Source: Eubacterium sp.
GTDB taxonomy: Bacteria; Bacillota; Clostridia; Oscillospirales; Ruminococcaceae
Assembly: GCA_031271685.1 (NCBI GenBank)
Contig: JAISVH010000102.1
Location: 1-37,960 of the forward strand
Direction: 5' to 3'
DNA: 37,960 bases
Every line of letters starts with the position of its first letter. Positions within the stretch are counted from its first letter, which is position 1. The notes beneath the pieces were generated by a model. The model did not search any database. It was not told the origin of the DNA and was given only the letters and a program-made list of their open reading frames with translations. Positions 24,454-33,935 of the stretch are shown here, piece after piece. The position numbers were made by a program, and so were the translations under genes.

Positions 24454-24924
24454 GTGCCAAGAAGAGGTAATGTGCCCAAGCGCGAGGTGCTGCCAGATCC
24501 GATGTACGGCTCGGAGTTAGTAACGCGTCTTGTGAATAACATCATGTTGGACGGCAAGAAAGGGATTGCACAAAAAATTGTTTACGGCGCGTTCGAGATA
24601 GTTGCGGATAAGGCAGGGAAAGATGCGCTGCAGTGTTTTGAGGAGGCAATGGAAAATATTATGCCTCAGCTAGAAGTAAAGGCGCGTCGTGTAGGCGGCT
24701 CGACCTATCAGGTGCCCATGGAAGTGCGCCCCGACAGAAGAAGAACGCTAGGTCTTAGATGGCTTACATCTTATAGCAGAAACAGGAACGAAAAAACTAT
24801 GAAAGAGCGTTTGGCGAATGAAATTTTAGACGCGCTTAAAAATCAGGGCGGCGCCTGCAAAAAACGCGATGACACCCATAGGATGGCCGAGGCCAACAGG
24901 GCGTTCGCACACTATAAATGGTAA
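24454..24924 (+). CDS. rpsG: 30S ribosomal protein S7
   Basis: A 156-residue S7, the primary assembly protein of the 30S head. The family pattern is complete: [61 protein letters not shown] and [35 protein letters not shown]. The start is GTG at 24454 with GGAGGG about 7 nt upstream. It lies 18 nt before fusA. The upstream gap of 483 nt contains repeat A1 and further small hairpins, so an extra promoter could exist there, though I cannot identify one with confidence. Confidence 0.97.
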   Translation: MPRRGNVPKREVLPDPMYGSELVTRLVNNIMLDGKKGIAQKIVYGAFEIVADKAGKDALQCFEEAMENIMPQLEVKARRVGGSTYQVPMEVRPDRRRTLGLRWLTSYSRNRNEKTMKERLANEILDALKNQGGACKKRDDTHRMAEANRAFAHYKW

Positions 24925-24942
24925 GGAGTATTACGGAATAAT

Positions 24943-27021
24943 ATGGCTAGAGATGTTTCTCTCGAAATGACCCGTAATATTGGAATCATGGCCCACATTG
25001 ACGCGGGCAAAACCACCACCACCGAGCGTATATTATTTTATACCGGAAAAACCCATAAAATCGGCGAAACCCATGAAGGTTCCGCGACAATGGACTGGAT
25101 GGAGCAGGAGCAGGAAAGGGGTATCACTATAACCTCGGCCGCTACTACCGCGTTTTGGAAGGATCATAGGATCAATATTATCGACACACCAGGTCACGTG
25201 GATTTCACGGTTGAGGTTGAGCGGTCGCTTCGAGTGCTTGACGGCTCCGTTACTGTATTTTGCGCTAAAGGCGGCGTTGAGCCGCAGTCTGAAACAGTAT
25301 GGCGTCAAGCGGATAAGTATAGGGTGCCGCGCATGGCATATGTAAATAAAATGGACATTGTGGGCGCCGATTTTTTTAATGTCGTTGATATGATGAGGGA
25401 CAGGCTTAAAACTAATGCGGTGCCCATCCAACTTCCTATTGGAGCGGAGGAATCTTTTCGCGGAATTATTGACTTGGTTGAGATGAGGGCGGAAGTTTAT
25501 TACGACGACTTAGGCCGCGATATGCGTAACGAGGACATTCCGGAGGATATGCTGGAATTAGCCAAAGAATACCGTGGGAAGTTGTTGGAATCAGTGTCTG
25601 AGCACGACGAAGCAATAATGGACAAATACTTTGCCGGGGAAGAGGTTTTGGTGGCTGACATCAAAAAATGCATAAGGCAGGCTTGTTTATCAAACGAAAT
25701 GGTGCCGGTAACCTGCGGCACATCCTATCGAAACAAAGGGGTGCAAAAACTATTGGACGCGGTGGTGGATTATATGCCGGCTCCCACTGACGTTGATAAT
25801 ATCAAGGGATTAGATCCCGATAGCGGCGAAGAGGTTGAGAGAAAATCTTCGGATGAAGAGCCCTTTTCCGCTTTAGCTTTTAAAATCGCGACTGACCCGT
25901 TTGTAGGTAAGCTCTGTTTCTTTAGGGTATATTCCGGTTCGGTAAACGCCGGTTCTGGCGTGCTTAACGCCACAAAGGACAAAAAAGAGCGTTTGGGCAG
26001 AATATTGCAAATGCACGCGAATCACAGACAGGATATTGACATTTGTTATGCCGGAGATATCGCGGCGGCGGTAGGCCTTAAACTGACCACCACTGGGGAT
26101 ACGCTATGTGATGAAAAACATCCGGTAATACTTGAGTCAATGGAATTTCCCGATCCGGTAATTGATTTGGCGATCGAGCCTAAAACCAAAGCAGGGCAAG
26201 AAAAAATGGGAATAGCCCTCTCTAAGCTTGCCGAAGAGGATCCGACTTTTAGAACGTGGACCGATTCTGAAACTGGGCAAACTATTATCGCGGGAATGGG
26301 TGAATTGCATCTGGAGATAATCGTTGACCGTTTGCTTCGCGAATTTAAAGTAGAGGCAAATGTTGGCGCACCACAGGTAGCCTATAAGGAAACGATACTC
26401 GGCAGTGTTGAGCAGGATACAAAATACGCGAGACAGTCAGGAGGCAAAGGGCAGTACGGCCATGTTAAAATCAGGGTCGAGCCTAACGAATCGGGCAAAG
26501 GCTATGAGTTTATCAATAATATTGTCGGCGGCGCTATACCAAAAGAATACATCCCGGCCGTGGACGCAGGGATACAAGGGGCTATGCAGGCGGGGGTTCT
26601 TGCGGGATATCCGGTGGTTGATGTGAAGGTAACCCTTTATGACGGGTCTTTCCACGAAGTGGATTCGTCTGAGTTGGCGTTTAAGATCGCTGGTTCAATG
26701 GCTTTTAAAGAAGCCTGCCGAAAAGCAAAGCCCGTAATACTTGAGCCTATAATGAAAGTCTCAGTCACCGTTCCGGAAGACTATATGGGCGATGTTATCG
26801 GCGATTTGAGTTCGCGGCGCGGAACCATTTTGGGAATGGACGACCGTTCGGGAATAAGGCTTATAAACAGCAATGTGCCGCTGTCTGAAATGTTTGGCTA
26901 TTCAAACGATCTGCGTTCAAAGACACAAGGGAGAGGTCAATACGCAATGGAGCCAAGCCATTATATTGAGGTTCCGAAGTCAATTGCCGAGGGTATTATG
27001 ACGAAACGCACTAAACCTTAA
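24943..27021 (+). CDS. fusA: Translation elongation factor G
   Basis: A 692-residue EF-G, the GTPase that translocates tRNA and mRNA on the ribosome. The G domain has P-loop [16 protein letters not shown], switch [10 protein letters not shown] and NKMD. Domains II-V follow, with [34 protein letters not shown] and the C-terminal [23 protein letters not shown]. The length is typical. GGAG lies about 12 nt before the ATG. It sits in the canonical str operon between rpsG and tuf. Confidence 0.98.
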   Translation: MARDVSLEMTRNIGIMAHIDAGKTTTTERILFYTGKTHKIGETHEGSATMDWMEQEQERGITITSAATTAFWKDHRINIIDTPGHVDFTVEVERSLRVLDGSVTVFCAKGGVEPQSETVWRQADKYRVPRMAYVNKMDIVGADFFNVVDMMRDRLKTNAVPIQLPIGAEESFRGIIDLVEMRAEVYYDDLGRDMRNEDIPEDMLELAKEYRGKLLESVSEHDEAIMDKYFAGEEVLVADIKKCIRQACLSNEMVPVTCGTSYRNKGVQKLLDAVVDYMPAPTDVDNIKGLDPDSGEEVERKSSDEEPFSALAFKIATDPFVGKLCFFRVYSGSVNAGSGVLNATKDKKERLGRILQMHANHRQDIDICYAGDIAAAVGLKLTTTGDTLCDEKHPVILESMEFPDPVIDLAIEPKTKAGQEKMGIALSKLAEEDPTFRTWTDSETGQTIIAGMGELHLEIIVDRLLREFKVEANVGAPQVAYKETILGSVEQDTKYARQSGGKGQYGHVKIRVEPNESGKGYEFINNIVGGAIPKEYIPAVDAGIQGAMQAGVLAGYPVVDVKVTLYDGSFHEVDSSELAFKIAGSMAFKEACRKAKPVILEPIMKVSVTVPEDYMGDVIGDLSSRRGTILGMDDRSGIRLINSNVPLSEMFGYSNDLRSKTQGRGQYAMEPSHYIEVPKSIAEGIMTKRTKP

Positions 27022-27049
27022 AGATTTTTATTCTTTTTTTTAAAAACAC

Positions 27050-27078
27050 TTGTTTTTTTTATAAATATTTGGTAAAAT
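27050..27078 (+). promoter_or_regulatory. Probable extra promoter for tuf
   Basis: TTGTTT (27050-27055), a 17-bp spacer and TAAAAT (27073-27078) lie in the 99-nt gap between fusA and tuf. An additional tuf promoter would fit the high demand for EF-Tu. Confidence 0.5.
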
Positions 27079-27120
27079 AAGATTTATGGTACACATTAAT
27101 TATCAGGAGGAAAATCTATA

Positions 27121-28323
27121 ATGGCAAAGCAAAAATTTGAACGTACAAAACCGCACGTTAATATCGGTACGATTGGCCACGTTGACCATGGCAAAACCAC
27201 CTTGACCGCCGCAATTACCAAAGTATTGGCAATGAAGGGCATGGCTAAGTTCGAAGCATACGACATGATCGATAAAGCGCCTGAAGAAAGAGAGCGCGGA
27301 ATCACCATCAATACGGCTCACGTTGAATATGAGACCGACAATCGTCACTACGCTCACGTTGACTGCCCAGGGCACGCTGACTATATTAAAAACATGATAA
27401 CCGGCGCGGCGCAGATGGACGGCGCTATACTCGTTGTGGCGGGGACTGACGGGCCGATGGCGCAGACAAGAGAGCACATTCTGCTTGCTCACCAGGTAGG
27501 GGTGCCGGCTATGGTTGTCTTCATTAACAAGTGTGACGACGTTGACGACCCTGAACTTCTTGATCTTGTTGAAATGGATATAAGAGATATTCTTAATAAC
27601 AACGACTTCCCCGGCGATGACATTCCGGTAATCCGCGGCTCTGCCAAGGTTGCTCTTGAATGCGCAAGCCAGGACATTAACGCTCCCGAATATGCTTGCA
27701 TTTTGGAACTTATGAAAAATGTTGATGAATATATACCAACTCCCAACCGTAAGGCTGATTTGCCGTTCCTTATGCCTGTCGAGGATACTATGACCATCAC
27801 CGGGCGCGGAACGGTCGCTACCGGACGTGTTGAGCGCGGACAAATCAAGGTTAATGACCCTGTCGAGATCACAGGCCTTGTTGATGAACCAAGAAGCACT
27901 GTTGTTACCGGTGTTGAAATGTTCAGAAAACTGCTTGACTATGCTGAAGCAGGCGATAATATCGGCGCGTTGCTCCGTGGTGTTCAGAGATCTGAAATTG
28001 AGCGCGGACAGGTACTTTGCAAACCCGGATCTATCCATCCTCATACTAAGTTCAGCGGACAGGTGTATGTGCTTAAAAAAGAAGAGGGGGGACGTCATAA
28101 GCCTTTCTTCTCTGGCTATAGGCCGCAGTTTTTCTTTAGAACCACAGATGTTACCGGTGTTATTACCCTTCCTGCCGACAAGGAAATGTGCATCCCCGGC
28201 GACAACGTTTCAATGGATGTTGAACTTATTACTCCTATCGCTATTGAAGAAGGCCTTCGCTTCGCTATCCGCGAGGGGGGGAAAACTGTTGGGTCCGGAG
28301 TCGTAACAAAGATTAATTCATAA
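27121..28323 (+). CDS. tuf: Translation elongation factor Tu
   Basis: A 400-residue EF-Tu, which delivers aminoacyl-tRNA to the ribosome. The GTPase motifs are [18 protein letters not shown] and NKCD, with [17 protein letters not shown] in switch I. Domains 2 and 3 are complete ([21 protein letters not shown] and [40 protein letters not shown]). The gene has a consensus AGGAGG upstream of ATG. Last gene of the str operon here. The GC-rich codon choice relative to its neighbours is normal for a highly expressed gene. Confidence 0.98.
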   Translation: MAKQKFERTKPHVNIGTIGHVDHGKTTLTAAITKVLAMKGMAKFEAYDMIDKAPEERERGITINTAHVEYETDNRHYAHVDCPGHADYIKNMITGAAQMDGAILVVAGTDGPMAQTREHILLAHQVGVPAMVVFINKCDDVDDPELLDLVEMDIRDILNNNDFPGDDIPVIRGSAKVALECASQDINAPEYACILELMKNVDEYIPTPNRKADLPFLMPVEDTMTITGRGTVATGRVERGQIKVNDPVEITGLVDEPRSTVVTGVEMFRKLLDYAEAGDNIGALLRGVQRSEIERGQVLCKPGSIHPHTKFSGQVYVLKKEEGGRHKPFFSGYRPQFFFRTTDVTGVITLPADKEMCIPGDNVSMDVELITPIAIEEGLRFAIREGGKTVGSGVVTKINS

Positions 28324-28337
28324 ATTTTTATAACTGC

Positions 28338-28400
28338 ATTTATGTTTCCGCATCTTTGGCGTTGCTTGAAAAGCAAAATCCGCCGCAGATTTTTGAAGAA
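28338..28400 (+). repeat. Family B fragment after tuf
   Basis: gcatttatgtttccgcatct resembles a degraded header, and atccgccgcagatttttgaa is the R module, comparable with the shortened copy at 7251-7294. Confidence 0.4.
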
Positions 28401-28418
28401 TTATTCTTGGTAAATTTA

Positions 28419-28448
28419 ACCGCCGTCTATCGGAAGATAGGCGGCGGT
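28419..28448. terminator. Strong hairpin between tuf and the amidase gene
   Basis: ACCGCCGTCTATC and GATAGGCGGCGGT pair over 13 bp (one G-U) with a GGAA tetraloop. No long T-run follows directly on the + strand, but a T-rich stretch occurs at 28469-28482. It lies between convergent genes and probably stops transcription from one or both sides. Confidence 0.65.
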
Positions 28449-28479
28449 TCAGTAATTCGTTAAGGCTGATTTTATTTAT

Positions 28480-31400
28480 TTAATAAAATAAAATTTCTGT
28501 CTCTTCTTCCTCTAATTCTTCAGGATATTCTTGCGCATATATGTCGCCTATGGGATTTTCACCCTCGGCGGGATCGTCTGCAGATTCATTATACGGCTCA
28601 GTTTCGGCGGGCATAGTCTCGGTAGTGCCGCCGCCGTTTTCGTCAAAATTTTCATTATTGTCCGGTATGGCAACGCTGCCGTTTGAGCTGTAAGAAATTG
28701 AGCTTTTCGATAAATAGCTGCTTATACCGTTGATTATAGCATTAGCAATCCCGTCTTGATGTTTTGGGTTGGCTAATGCCATGGCATCTTCCATATTGTT
28801 TACAAAACCTGTTTCTACCAACACGGACGGGAAATCCGGCTGCAGGGTAACATTAAAATAGGTATACTTTGCTCCCCGGTTTTCATTTGCTTTGTCTTGG
28901 TATACGTTATTGGAAAAATAGTTTGAAATGCTTGCTGAAATATCCTCAGCTAACGGTTGTGAGAACGGATTATAATAATATACTTCCGTGCCGCGAACGC
29001 TGCCCCCGCCGGTCGCCCAGTTTGCATGAAGAGAAATAAACAAATCACAACCGTAGCTGTCGCGCGCGACCTCCGGTCTTGACTTGGTTAAGACGAACTG
29101 GTTTTCGGTTTGAAGACGCACTGAATTTACCCCTATTGCCCGAAGTTTTTCATCCAATTTTTTAGCTATGGCAAGATTTACGTCATACTCAATAACTTCT
29201 CCGATTGCGCCGGGGTCAAGTTTAGAAGGACTCTTGCCGTAACCATGACCCGGATCAATAACAACGTTCATGTTTTGTATTGTATTAGTCAAAACCTGAA
29301 AAGTCAGCATAAGGTCGCCGTTATCGTCATAATATGCGTTGCATCCGCCATAAACTCCCTGTTGGCGAAGTCTCAGAATCATTCTGAATTTGGCTATCCC
29401 TTCTTCTGTCACCTGTTCCCATTTACCGGAGTCAAATACAAGGTTAGATTCAAAATCCGGCAATTTTGTAACGCTAGTAATATTGTCAAAGGTAATGTAA
29501 ACATAATTTGCGCTGCCAAAATTACTTACGGCATAGTCGTCGCTTGAGTAATACGATTGCCCGACAACCTCCGCCTTATACGAAATTTTATAATCTAGCC
29601 CGATTTTAAAATAACTGTCACCGCTATAGGTTCCGCCGGCCTTAACCACCAATCTGTTTTCACCTAACCCCGTATCCTCAAAGGTAGTAACGTCCGATGA
29701 GTAAAATCTCTTGCCTGAAAGGGTAGTGTAAAAATTTGTATTAGCGCTTTTAAGATAGTCAAGCGTTCCGGCGGGCACCTGTCCAAACGCCGGATTAAAG
29801 GCGGGGTTGTTTGAAGTACCTATGGTTTTTCCATCGAAAACATGAGTATTATTGTTGATTACTTTAATATATTTTACCATTTCCTGATCAGTTTTAAATG
29901 GCGAAATTGTGCCCACTACCTCACCTGTGCCTAAAGAATCCTGATCGAACATCATTGTCTTCAGCGCCTCCGGCGGCTTGGGTAAAGCGTTTACGATCAC
30001 GCTTGCTCCGGCCAAAGTGCGCGAATAACCTTGATAAACCGAATTCACGCTGATAATGCCTAGGTTCTGTTCGGTTTCAATAATCCCTTCCGGCATATTA
30101 TATTTTCCCGAAAAGGTCACATAAGAGCTGTTGATGTCTTCATCGCCGGAACGGCCGGACTCTTTTAAGGCTACGGTTTTTTCCCCGATTGTAGCCGTGA
30201 CGGTAGCTCCCTGATAGGCTACGGCAGAAAGCGTAAGTGATGTTCCGCCGTCTACCCTAAGGATTTTTCCTTCGGCAATTGACTCGTCTAAATCACGCAT
30301 AGTTATGATTTTGTGTTCTATCTGATATGTATAGATTTTAGACTTATGCCGTATGGTAAACACATTTTTACCGACATTAAGGGTTTTTTCAAAATAGAAA
30401 TTTCCCGCTTCGTTAAGCTTTATCTTTTTATCGTTGAAGTAAACATCGAAATTTTCGTCAAAGCTTCCCGCAAAATTAACAGTCTTCTCATAAGTAGTGA
30501 ATTTCAAATCCTTAGGTGAGCGCATTGTCAGCTCTTCATTAAGGGATTCCTCGTTTATTTGATTTTCATAATATTTTGTTAGAGTGTCTGTGGAATTTAG
30601 CGGATTTTTTAACAAGGACTCATAAGAATTAAACACGCTGCCCTGATACCATTCTGTTTCCTTAGCCTTGACAAGCTGTTTTAAAAGTTGATCTTCGGCT
30701 CCCCAACCGGTCTCTGAGGAGCCGATTTTCTCATTGTAATGCACTATATACATTGGAACGTTGGCTTTTTGGCAAAGCTCGCTCCACCAACCGGTAACGT
30801 CGGAAAAACCTATTTCCTTATCATCGATCGATCCGTATGAGCGCACCATCAAAAAATCGGTATAGCCGTTTTCGACATATTTTTTTGTATCGGAAAATCC
30901 GTCATAAAGCGCCTGGATTTTATCTCCGGTCGACGAGCCTTGCTTATTGTCAGAGTTGTTGGCCCAAACGTCGTTTATCATTATTCCCACTGGGATTGAG
31001 TTATCCGTAAGTCTTATTACGCGGCTGGCAGTCTCGAATAAGTATTCAGTGCTGTCATATAACCAGTTTTCATATCCGATGCCTGACCCATTGATCATAT
31101 ATCGTCCATAGCTGTCGGCATTCTTTTTGTTATAATAATCGTCAAGTATTATTCCATCGCCGGGATATTTGATTGAAAACCTATGTACTTCTGATACAAG
31201 CTTGTTTATCGCCCCGGAACCGCTGCTACCGGCATCTTTTAATCCATTGTTTATATCATATACTAAAAAAACATTAAAAAGCTTTTCATGCGCTTTTTCA
31301 ATAGTAAGGCTTAAAAAATCGGGCTTGTCAGTTTTGTTCATGCTGAGGTCATAATAAATTCCGCTCTTTCCGGCAGTATTAATAACCACAGTATTAAGCC

Positions 31401-31722
31401 CGGTTTCGGACAATTTTTCAAGTATGTTTTCAATCTGCGACGAAACGTCGTTCTCGTCGTTTTCCTCAGAAAGAATAAAATCCCTGCCCGGTGTCAATAT
31501 GACTCCGCGCATATTTTCCGGCAGGCTTATCATTGAAAATGATTCGTTATCTTTAAAATTGCTTTCATTAATTATCTGAGTTTCGGATGATATATTTGTT
31601 TGATTAGACTTAATCCCCTCCGGGTTCGATGAGGCTGGTTCAGCGCCGATGCAAAAAGGGAGCGCTACCATATACAATGACAGAGCTAAAATTAAACTTA
31701 TGCCTTTTAACTTCCCCAACAT
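28480..31722 (-). CDS. Secreted GHL10-like / N-acetylmuramoyl-L-alanine amidase (Amidase_3) fusion
   Basis: A ~1080-residue secreted protein with a signal peptide (GISLILALSLYMVALPFCIGA). Residues ~65-385 resemble a GHL10-type TIM barrel (RGVILTPGRDFIL, LNTVVINTAG, GDGIILDDYY, VGIMINDVW, FLMVRSYGS, VPMYIVHYN). A central region of beta-rich, Ig-like repeats follows. Residues ~830-1015 are a zinc Amidase_3 domain: VVIDPGHGYG, IEYDVNLAIAKKL, FISLHANW and VLVETGFVNN. The tail is acidic and Pro/Glu-rich. It cleaves the bond between muramic acid and the stem peptide. The ATG at 31722 is chosen for its AAAGGAAAG; an in-frame start 8 codons earlier overlaps the upstream gene. It follows the GHL10 lipoprotein stop by one base, so the two form an operon. 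Confidence 0.9.
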   Translation of the reverse strand: MLGKLKGISLILALSLYMVALPFCIGAEPASSNPEGIKSNQTNISSETQIINESNFKDNESFSMISLPENMRGVILTPGRDFILSEENDENDVSSQIENILEKLSETGLNTVVINTAGKSGIYYDLSMNKTDKPDFLSLTIEKAHEKLFNVFLVYDINNGLKDAGSSGSGAINKLVSEVHRFSIKYPGDGIILDDYYNKKNADSYGRYMINGSGIGYENWLYDSTEYLFETASRVIRLTDNSIPVGIMINDVWANNSDNKQGSSTGDKIQALYDGFSDTKKYVENGYTDFLMVRSYGSIDDKEIGFSDVTGWWSELCQKANVPMYIVHYNEKIGSSETGWGAEDQLLKQLVKAKETEWYQGSVFNSYESLLKNPLNSTDTLTKYYENQINEESLNEELTMRSPKDLKFTTYEKTVNFAGSFDENFDVYFNDKKIKLNEAGNFYFEKTLNVGKNVFTIRHKSKIYTYQIEHKIITMRDLDESIAEGKILRVDGGTSLTLSAVAYQGATVTATIGEKTVALKESGRSGDEDINSSYVTFSGKYNMPEGIIETEQNLGIISVNSVYQGYSRTLAGASVIVNALPKPPEALKTMMFDQDSLGTGEVVGTISPFKTDQEMVKYIKVINNNTHVFDGKTIGTSNNPAFNPAFGQVPAGTLDYLKSANTNFYTTLSGKRFYSSDVTTFEDTGLGENRLVVKAGGTYSGDSYFKIGLDYKISYKAEVVGQSYYSSDDYAVSNFGSANYVYITFDNITSVTKLPDFESNLVFDSGKWEQVTEEGIAKFRMILRLRQQGVYGGCNAYYDDNGDLMLTFQVLTNTIQNMNVVIDPGHGYGKSPSKLDPGAIGEVIEYDVNLAIAKKLDEKLRAIGVNSVRLQTENQFVLTKSRPEVARDSYGCDLFISLHANWATGGGSVRGTEVYYYNPFSQPLAEDISASISNYFSNNVYQDKANENRGAKYTYFNVTLQPDFPSVLVETGFVNNMEDAMALANPKHQDGIANAIINGISSYLSKSSISYSSNGSVAIPDNNENFDENGGGTTETMPAETEPYNESADDPAEGENPIGDIYAQEYPEELEEEETEILFY

Positions 31723-31723
31723 T

Positions 31724-33238
31724 TCAACTTTCCTTTTTAATTTCATTTTTCTCCGATATTACGGCGGCAGACTGCGCTTCGGAACCAAAAAGGTAATCAT
31801 AGCTGAAAAAGCTTATCCCAAAACTTCCTTTTTGTTTTGCCAAGGATATCTGGCGTGCCAGTATATCCGAGTTTTTTTGCCATTCGGCTTTACCTGTTCC
31901 CGCCCATTGGTCTTCTTTTCCTATTTTATAAGCAGCCAGTCCCACGATGAGTTTAACTTCGGAATTTTGTGTTAACTTTTCCCAACGTGAAAGACATTCT
32001 TCGTATGGTTGGGTCTGGTTATCAAATCCATAATAAATTTGTGGAGCGATATAGTCACAATATGATATGTCGTTACCCCACCTATTAACGTCGGCATAAA
32101 GGTTGTTGATGTTATTTTCTATGCTGCCCTGCGGACTTATCCCGAAAAGAGCCGAGCTGTTAGATGTTTTAACACTTTTTTTAATTTCTTTTACAAGCTT
32201 GTTTATATTATCAAAACGAAATTCCGACAGTGAATCCGAACCGCTTTCCTTAAAAGACTTTTCGTCAAACGAAGCGTCGGTGGTTGGATAAAAATAATCA
32301 TCAATATGAAGTCCGTCGAGGTTATAGTTCGCTGTAAGTTCAGAAGCGCCCAATGCAATAAGGTTGCGTACGCCTTTATAAGCCGGATTCAAATACCAGT
32401 TATCTCCAAATTTAACTATGTAATCGCCTTTTTGTACGCCGTTATACCATACCGCAGTCTCATACTTATCATTTATTTTCATCATATCCGCATCAGCGCT
32501 TAATCTGAGCGGGTTTATCCATGCGTGGACAGATATGTTTCTATTATGAGCTTCCTCTATCATGATTTTAAGCGGATCAAAACCCGGAGAAGTTCCGATA
32601 TTTCCTCCGGCATACTTTGACCAGGGAAAAAATTCAGATTGATAAAGTGCATCGCCAAAAGGGCGCACCTGCACAAACGCTGTGTTAATGCCAAAATCTG
32701 TACACTTGTCCATCATGTCGGAAAAGCTGTTTCTGAACGAGCTTTCGCTTTTACCCATGAGTATGCCGCCTAGCTCAAGATAGGATATCCAAATGCCGTA
32801 AACTTGATCGTGATTTAGCGCGGCATACGAACTTGTTCCCGGCAAAAAAGGGGTCTCCGTCTGGTCGGTGTTTGGGGCAGAAGAAGCCGAGGCAGTCGTT
32901 GGGATATTCGGTGAATTGATATTATCAAGCGGATAAGACGAGGAAGCTGAATTTTCTTTTGCTTTTTTAGTATTTTCAGCTGTTTGAATTTCTTTAGTTT
33001 TTTTGGTAATGTTTTCAAAATTTAACGATTCCATTGAGGTAGTCTCGGATAATTTAGGGATTGTTTCATCTTCCTGCGGTTTTTTGGAGGAATTTGCGGT
33101 TTTTAACGATATATGCTCCAATGCCATGCCTTCGTAGTTTTCGGCGTTTATAAGTTTTTCCCTGCCGGACGAACAGGCGGAAAACAAAAAACACACAATT
33201 AAAGTAATAAGAATAACCGTTTTTTTCAAATTTTTCAC
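31724..33238 (-). CDS. GHL10-family glycosidase-like lipoprotein
   Basis: A 504-residue lipoprotein with signal peptide and lipobox LFSAC (C22). A ~110-residue Ser/Thr/Glu/Pro-rich linker precedes a GHL10 (DUF187) TIM-barrel domain at about 145-490: YGIWISYLELGGIL, GINTAFVQVRPFGDALYQSEFFPWS, ISVHAWINPLRLS, WYLNPAYKGVRNLI, LDGLHIDDYFYP, FGISPQGSIENN, YIAPQIYYGF, KLIVGLAAYKIG. The family member DigH of E. coli cleaves peptidoglycan glycan strands stripped of stem peptides, so a cell-wall role is likely. It lies directly upstream of the GHL10-amidase fusion. Confidence 0.9.
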   Translation of the reverse strand: MKNLKKTVILITLIVCFLFSACSSGREKLINAENYEGMALEHISLKTANSSKKPQEDETIPKLSETTSMESLNFENITKKTKEIQTAENTKKAKENSASSSYPLDNINSPNIPTTASASSAPNTDQTETPFLPGTSSYAALNHDQVYGIWISYLELGGILMGKSESSFRNSFSDMMDKCTDFGINTAFVQVRPFGDALYQSEFFPWSKYAGGNIGTSPGFDPLKIMIEEAHNRNISVHAWINPLRLSADADMMKINDKYETAVWYNGVQKGDYIVKFGDNWYLNPAYKGVRNLIALGASELTANYNLDGLHIDDYFYPTTDASFDEKSFKESGSDSLSEFRFDNINKLVKEIKKSVKTSNSSALFGISPQGSIENNINNLYADVNRWGNDISYCDYIAPQIYYGFDNQTQPYEECLSRWEKLTQNSEVKLIVGLAAYKIGKEDQWAGTGKAEWQKNSDILARQISLAKQKGSFGISFFSYDYLFGSEAQSAAVISEKNEIKKES

Positions 33239-33284
33239 CTCTTAATTATTCTATTACCCCTGCATCGAACACTAGACAATTATT

Positions 33285-33390
33285 ACGTGTCTTTTTGCCG
33301 CCAAACCGCTTTAATTTTTTCCTTAAATATCAATGGGAATTCGCGTCAAAATTGCATTGTTTGACGACAAAAATCCTAAGTGATTTTGTA
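33285..33390 (+). repeat. Diverged family A repeat fragment (A8)
   Basis: ttacgtgtctttttgccgcc, aaccgctttaattttttcc and taaatatcaatgggaattcg match the middle of family A and especially the fragment at 17640-17690. It lies in the leader of the GHL10 lipoprotein gene. Confidence 0.6.
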
Positions 33391-33446
33391 TTTTGTTTGT
33401 TGCGGGAGTAATAAAAGAAACGGCTATAACCGCCATAACTTATGGT

Positions 33447-33475
33447 ATTATAGCACTTTTTTAAAAATTAGTCAA
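33447..33475 (-). promoter_or_regulatory. Promoter of the GHL10 lipoprotein-amidase operon
   Basis: On the minus strand, TTGACT (33475-33470), a 17-bp spacer and TATAAT (33452-33447) with an extended -10 TGC. The predicted leader of about 200 nt contains the family A fragment A8. Confidence 0.8.
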
Positions 33476-33504
33476 ATTTTTGTCGAAATTTAACGTTATG
33501 AAAA

Positions 33505-33640
33505 TATGGCTTAAAAAGCGCACAGATGGATTTTTAGTGAAGTCAGGTAATTTTGCCGACAGAACGGCGTAGAGTAATTTCGCAAGCAGTATAGTACATA
33601 TATGGGTTGACGTTTGTGGGTTGCGCAAGCGGACTTGGTT
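33505..33640 (-). repeat. Degenerate family A repeat in reverse orientation (A9)
   Basis: gcgcacagatggatttttag, gaagtcaggtaattttgccg and tttcgcaagcagt resemble the left part of the reversed copy A4 at 11438-11618. Strongly diverged. Confidence 0.35.
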
Positions 33641-33651
33641 TGCTATGGCAT

Positions 33652-33681
33652 TTGACAACGCTTTATTGGTTATGTTATAAT
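33652..33681 (+). promoter_or_regulatory. Promoter of the aconitase-isocitrate dehydrogenase operon
   Basis: A consensus TTGACA (33652-33657), an 18-bp spacer and a consensus TATAAT (33676-33681) with an extended TG. It is about 250 nt upstream of the aconitase start, so copy B3 lies in the transcribed leader. Confidence 0.75.
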
Positions 33682-33689
33682 AAAGATAA

Positions 33690-33903
33690 TCGCGTTTATG
33701 TCCCCCGCCTTTTAGGCGGCGGGTTCCATGCTGACTATGGCTAATTAACTTAAAAAATACTAAGTATTTTTTAAGTTAAAGGGGGTTCGCAGCGTGCGCG
33801 TTGCGGGAGCTATTTGCAAACAACGCAATCCTCGTTTAACTTTGAATTTAAAGTTAAACGACTATAAAACACTGGCAGCGGCTCCGCCGCAGATGTTTTA
33901 ATA
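33690..33903 (+). repeat. Family B mosaic repeat with inverted internal module (copy B3)
   Basis: Order: header (cgcgtttatgtcccccgcct and ggcggcgggtt), atgctgac, palindrome Q (33749-33775), module M in reverse orientation (to 33832, ending cgcaatcct), palindrome P (33833-33860, cgtttaactttgaattt and ttaaagttaaacg), aacactgg and the R module (cagcggctccgccgcagatg). Compared with copy B2 at 8901-9127, the P-M-Q block is inverted. Confidence 0.8.
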
Positions 33904-33935
33904 TCTGCGATTTAATTAAAAAGGAATGATATTAA

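Noticed and set aside
27103-28098. A 331-codon open frame antisense to tuf
   Set aside because: It is a mirror of the strong codon bias of tuf, has no family signature and no plausible ribosome binding site. The tuf frame is certain.
27827-28306. A 159-codon frame inside tuf on the same strand
   Set aside because: It lies entirely within the EF-Tu coding frame and is an alternative-frame shadow.
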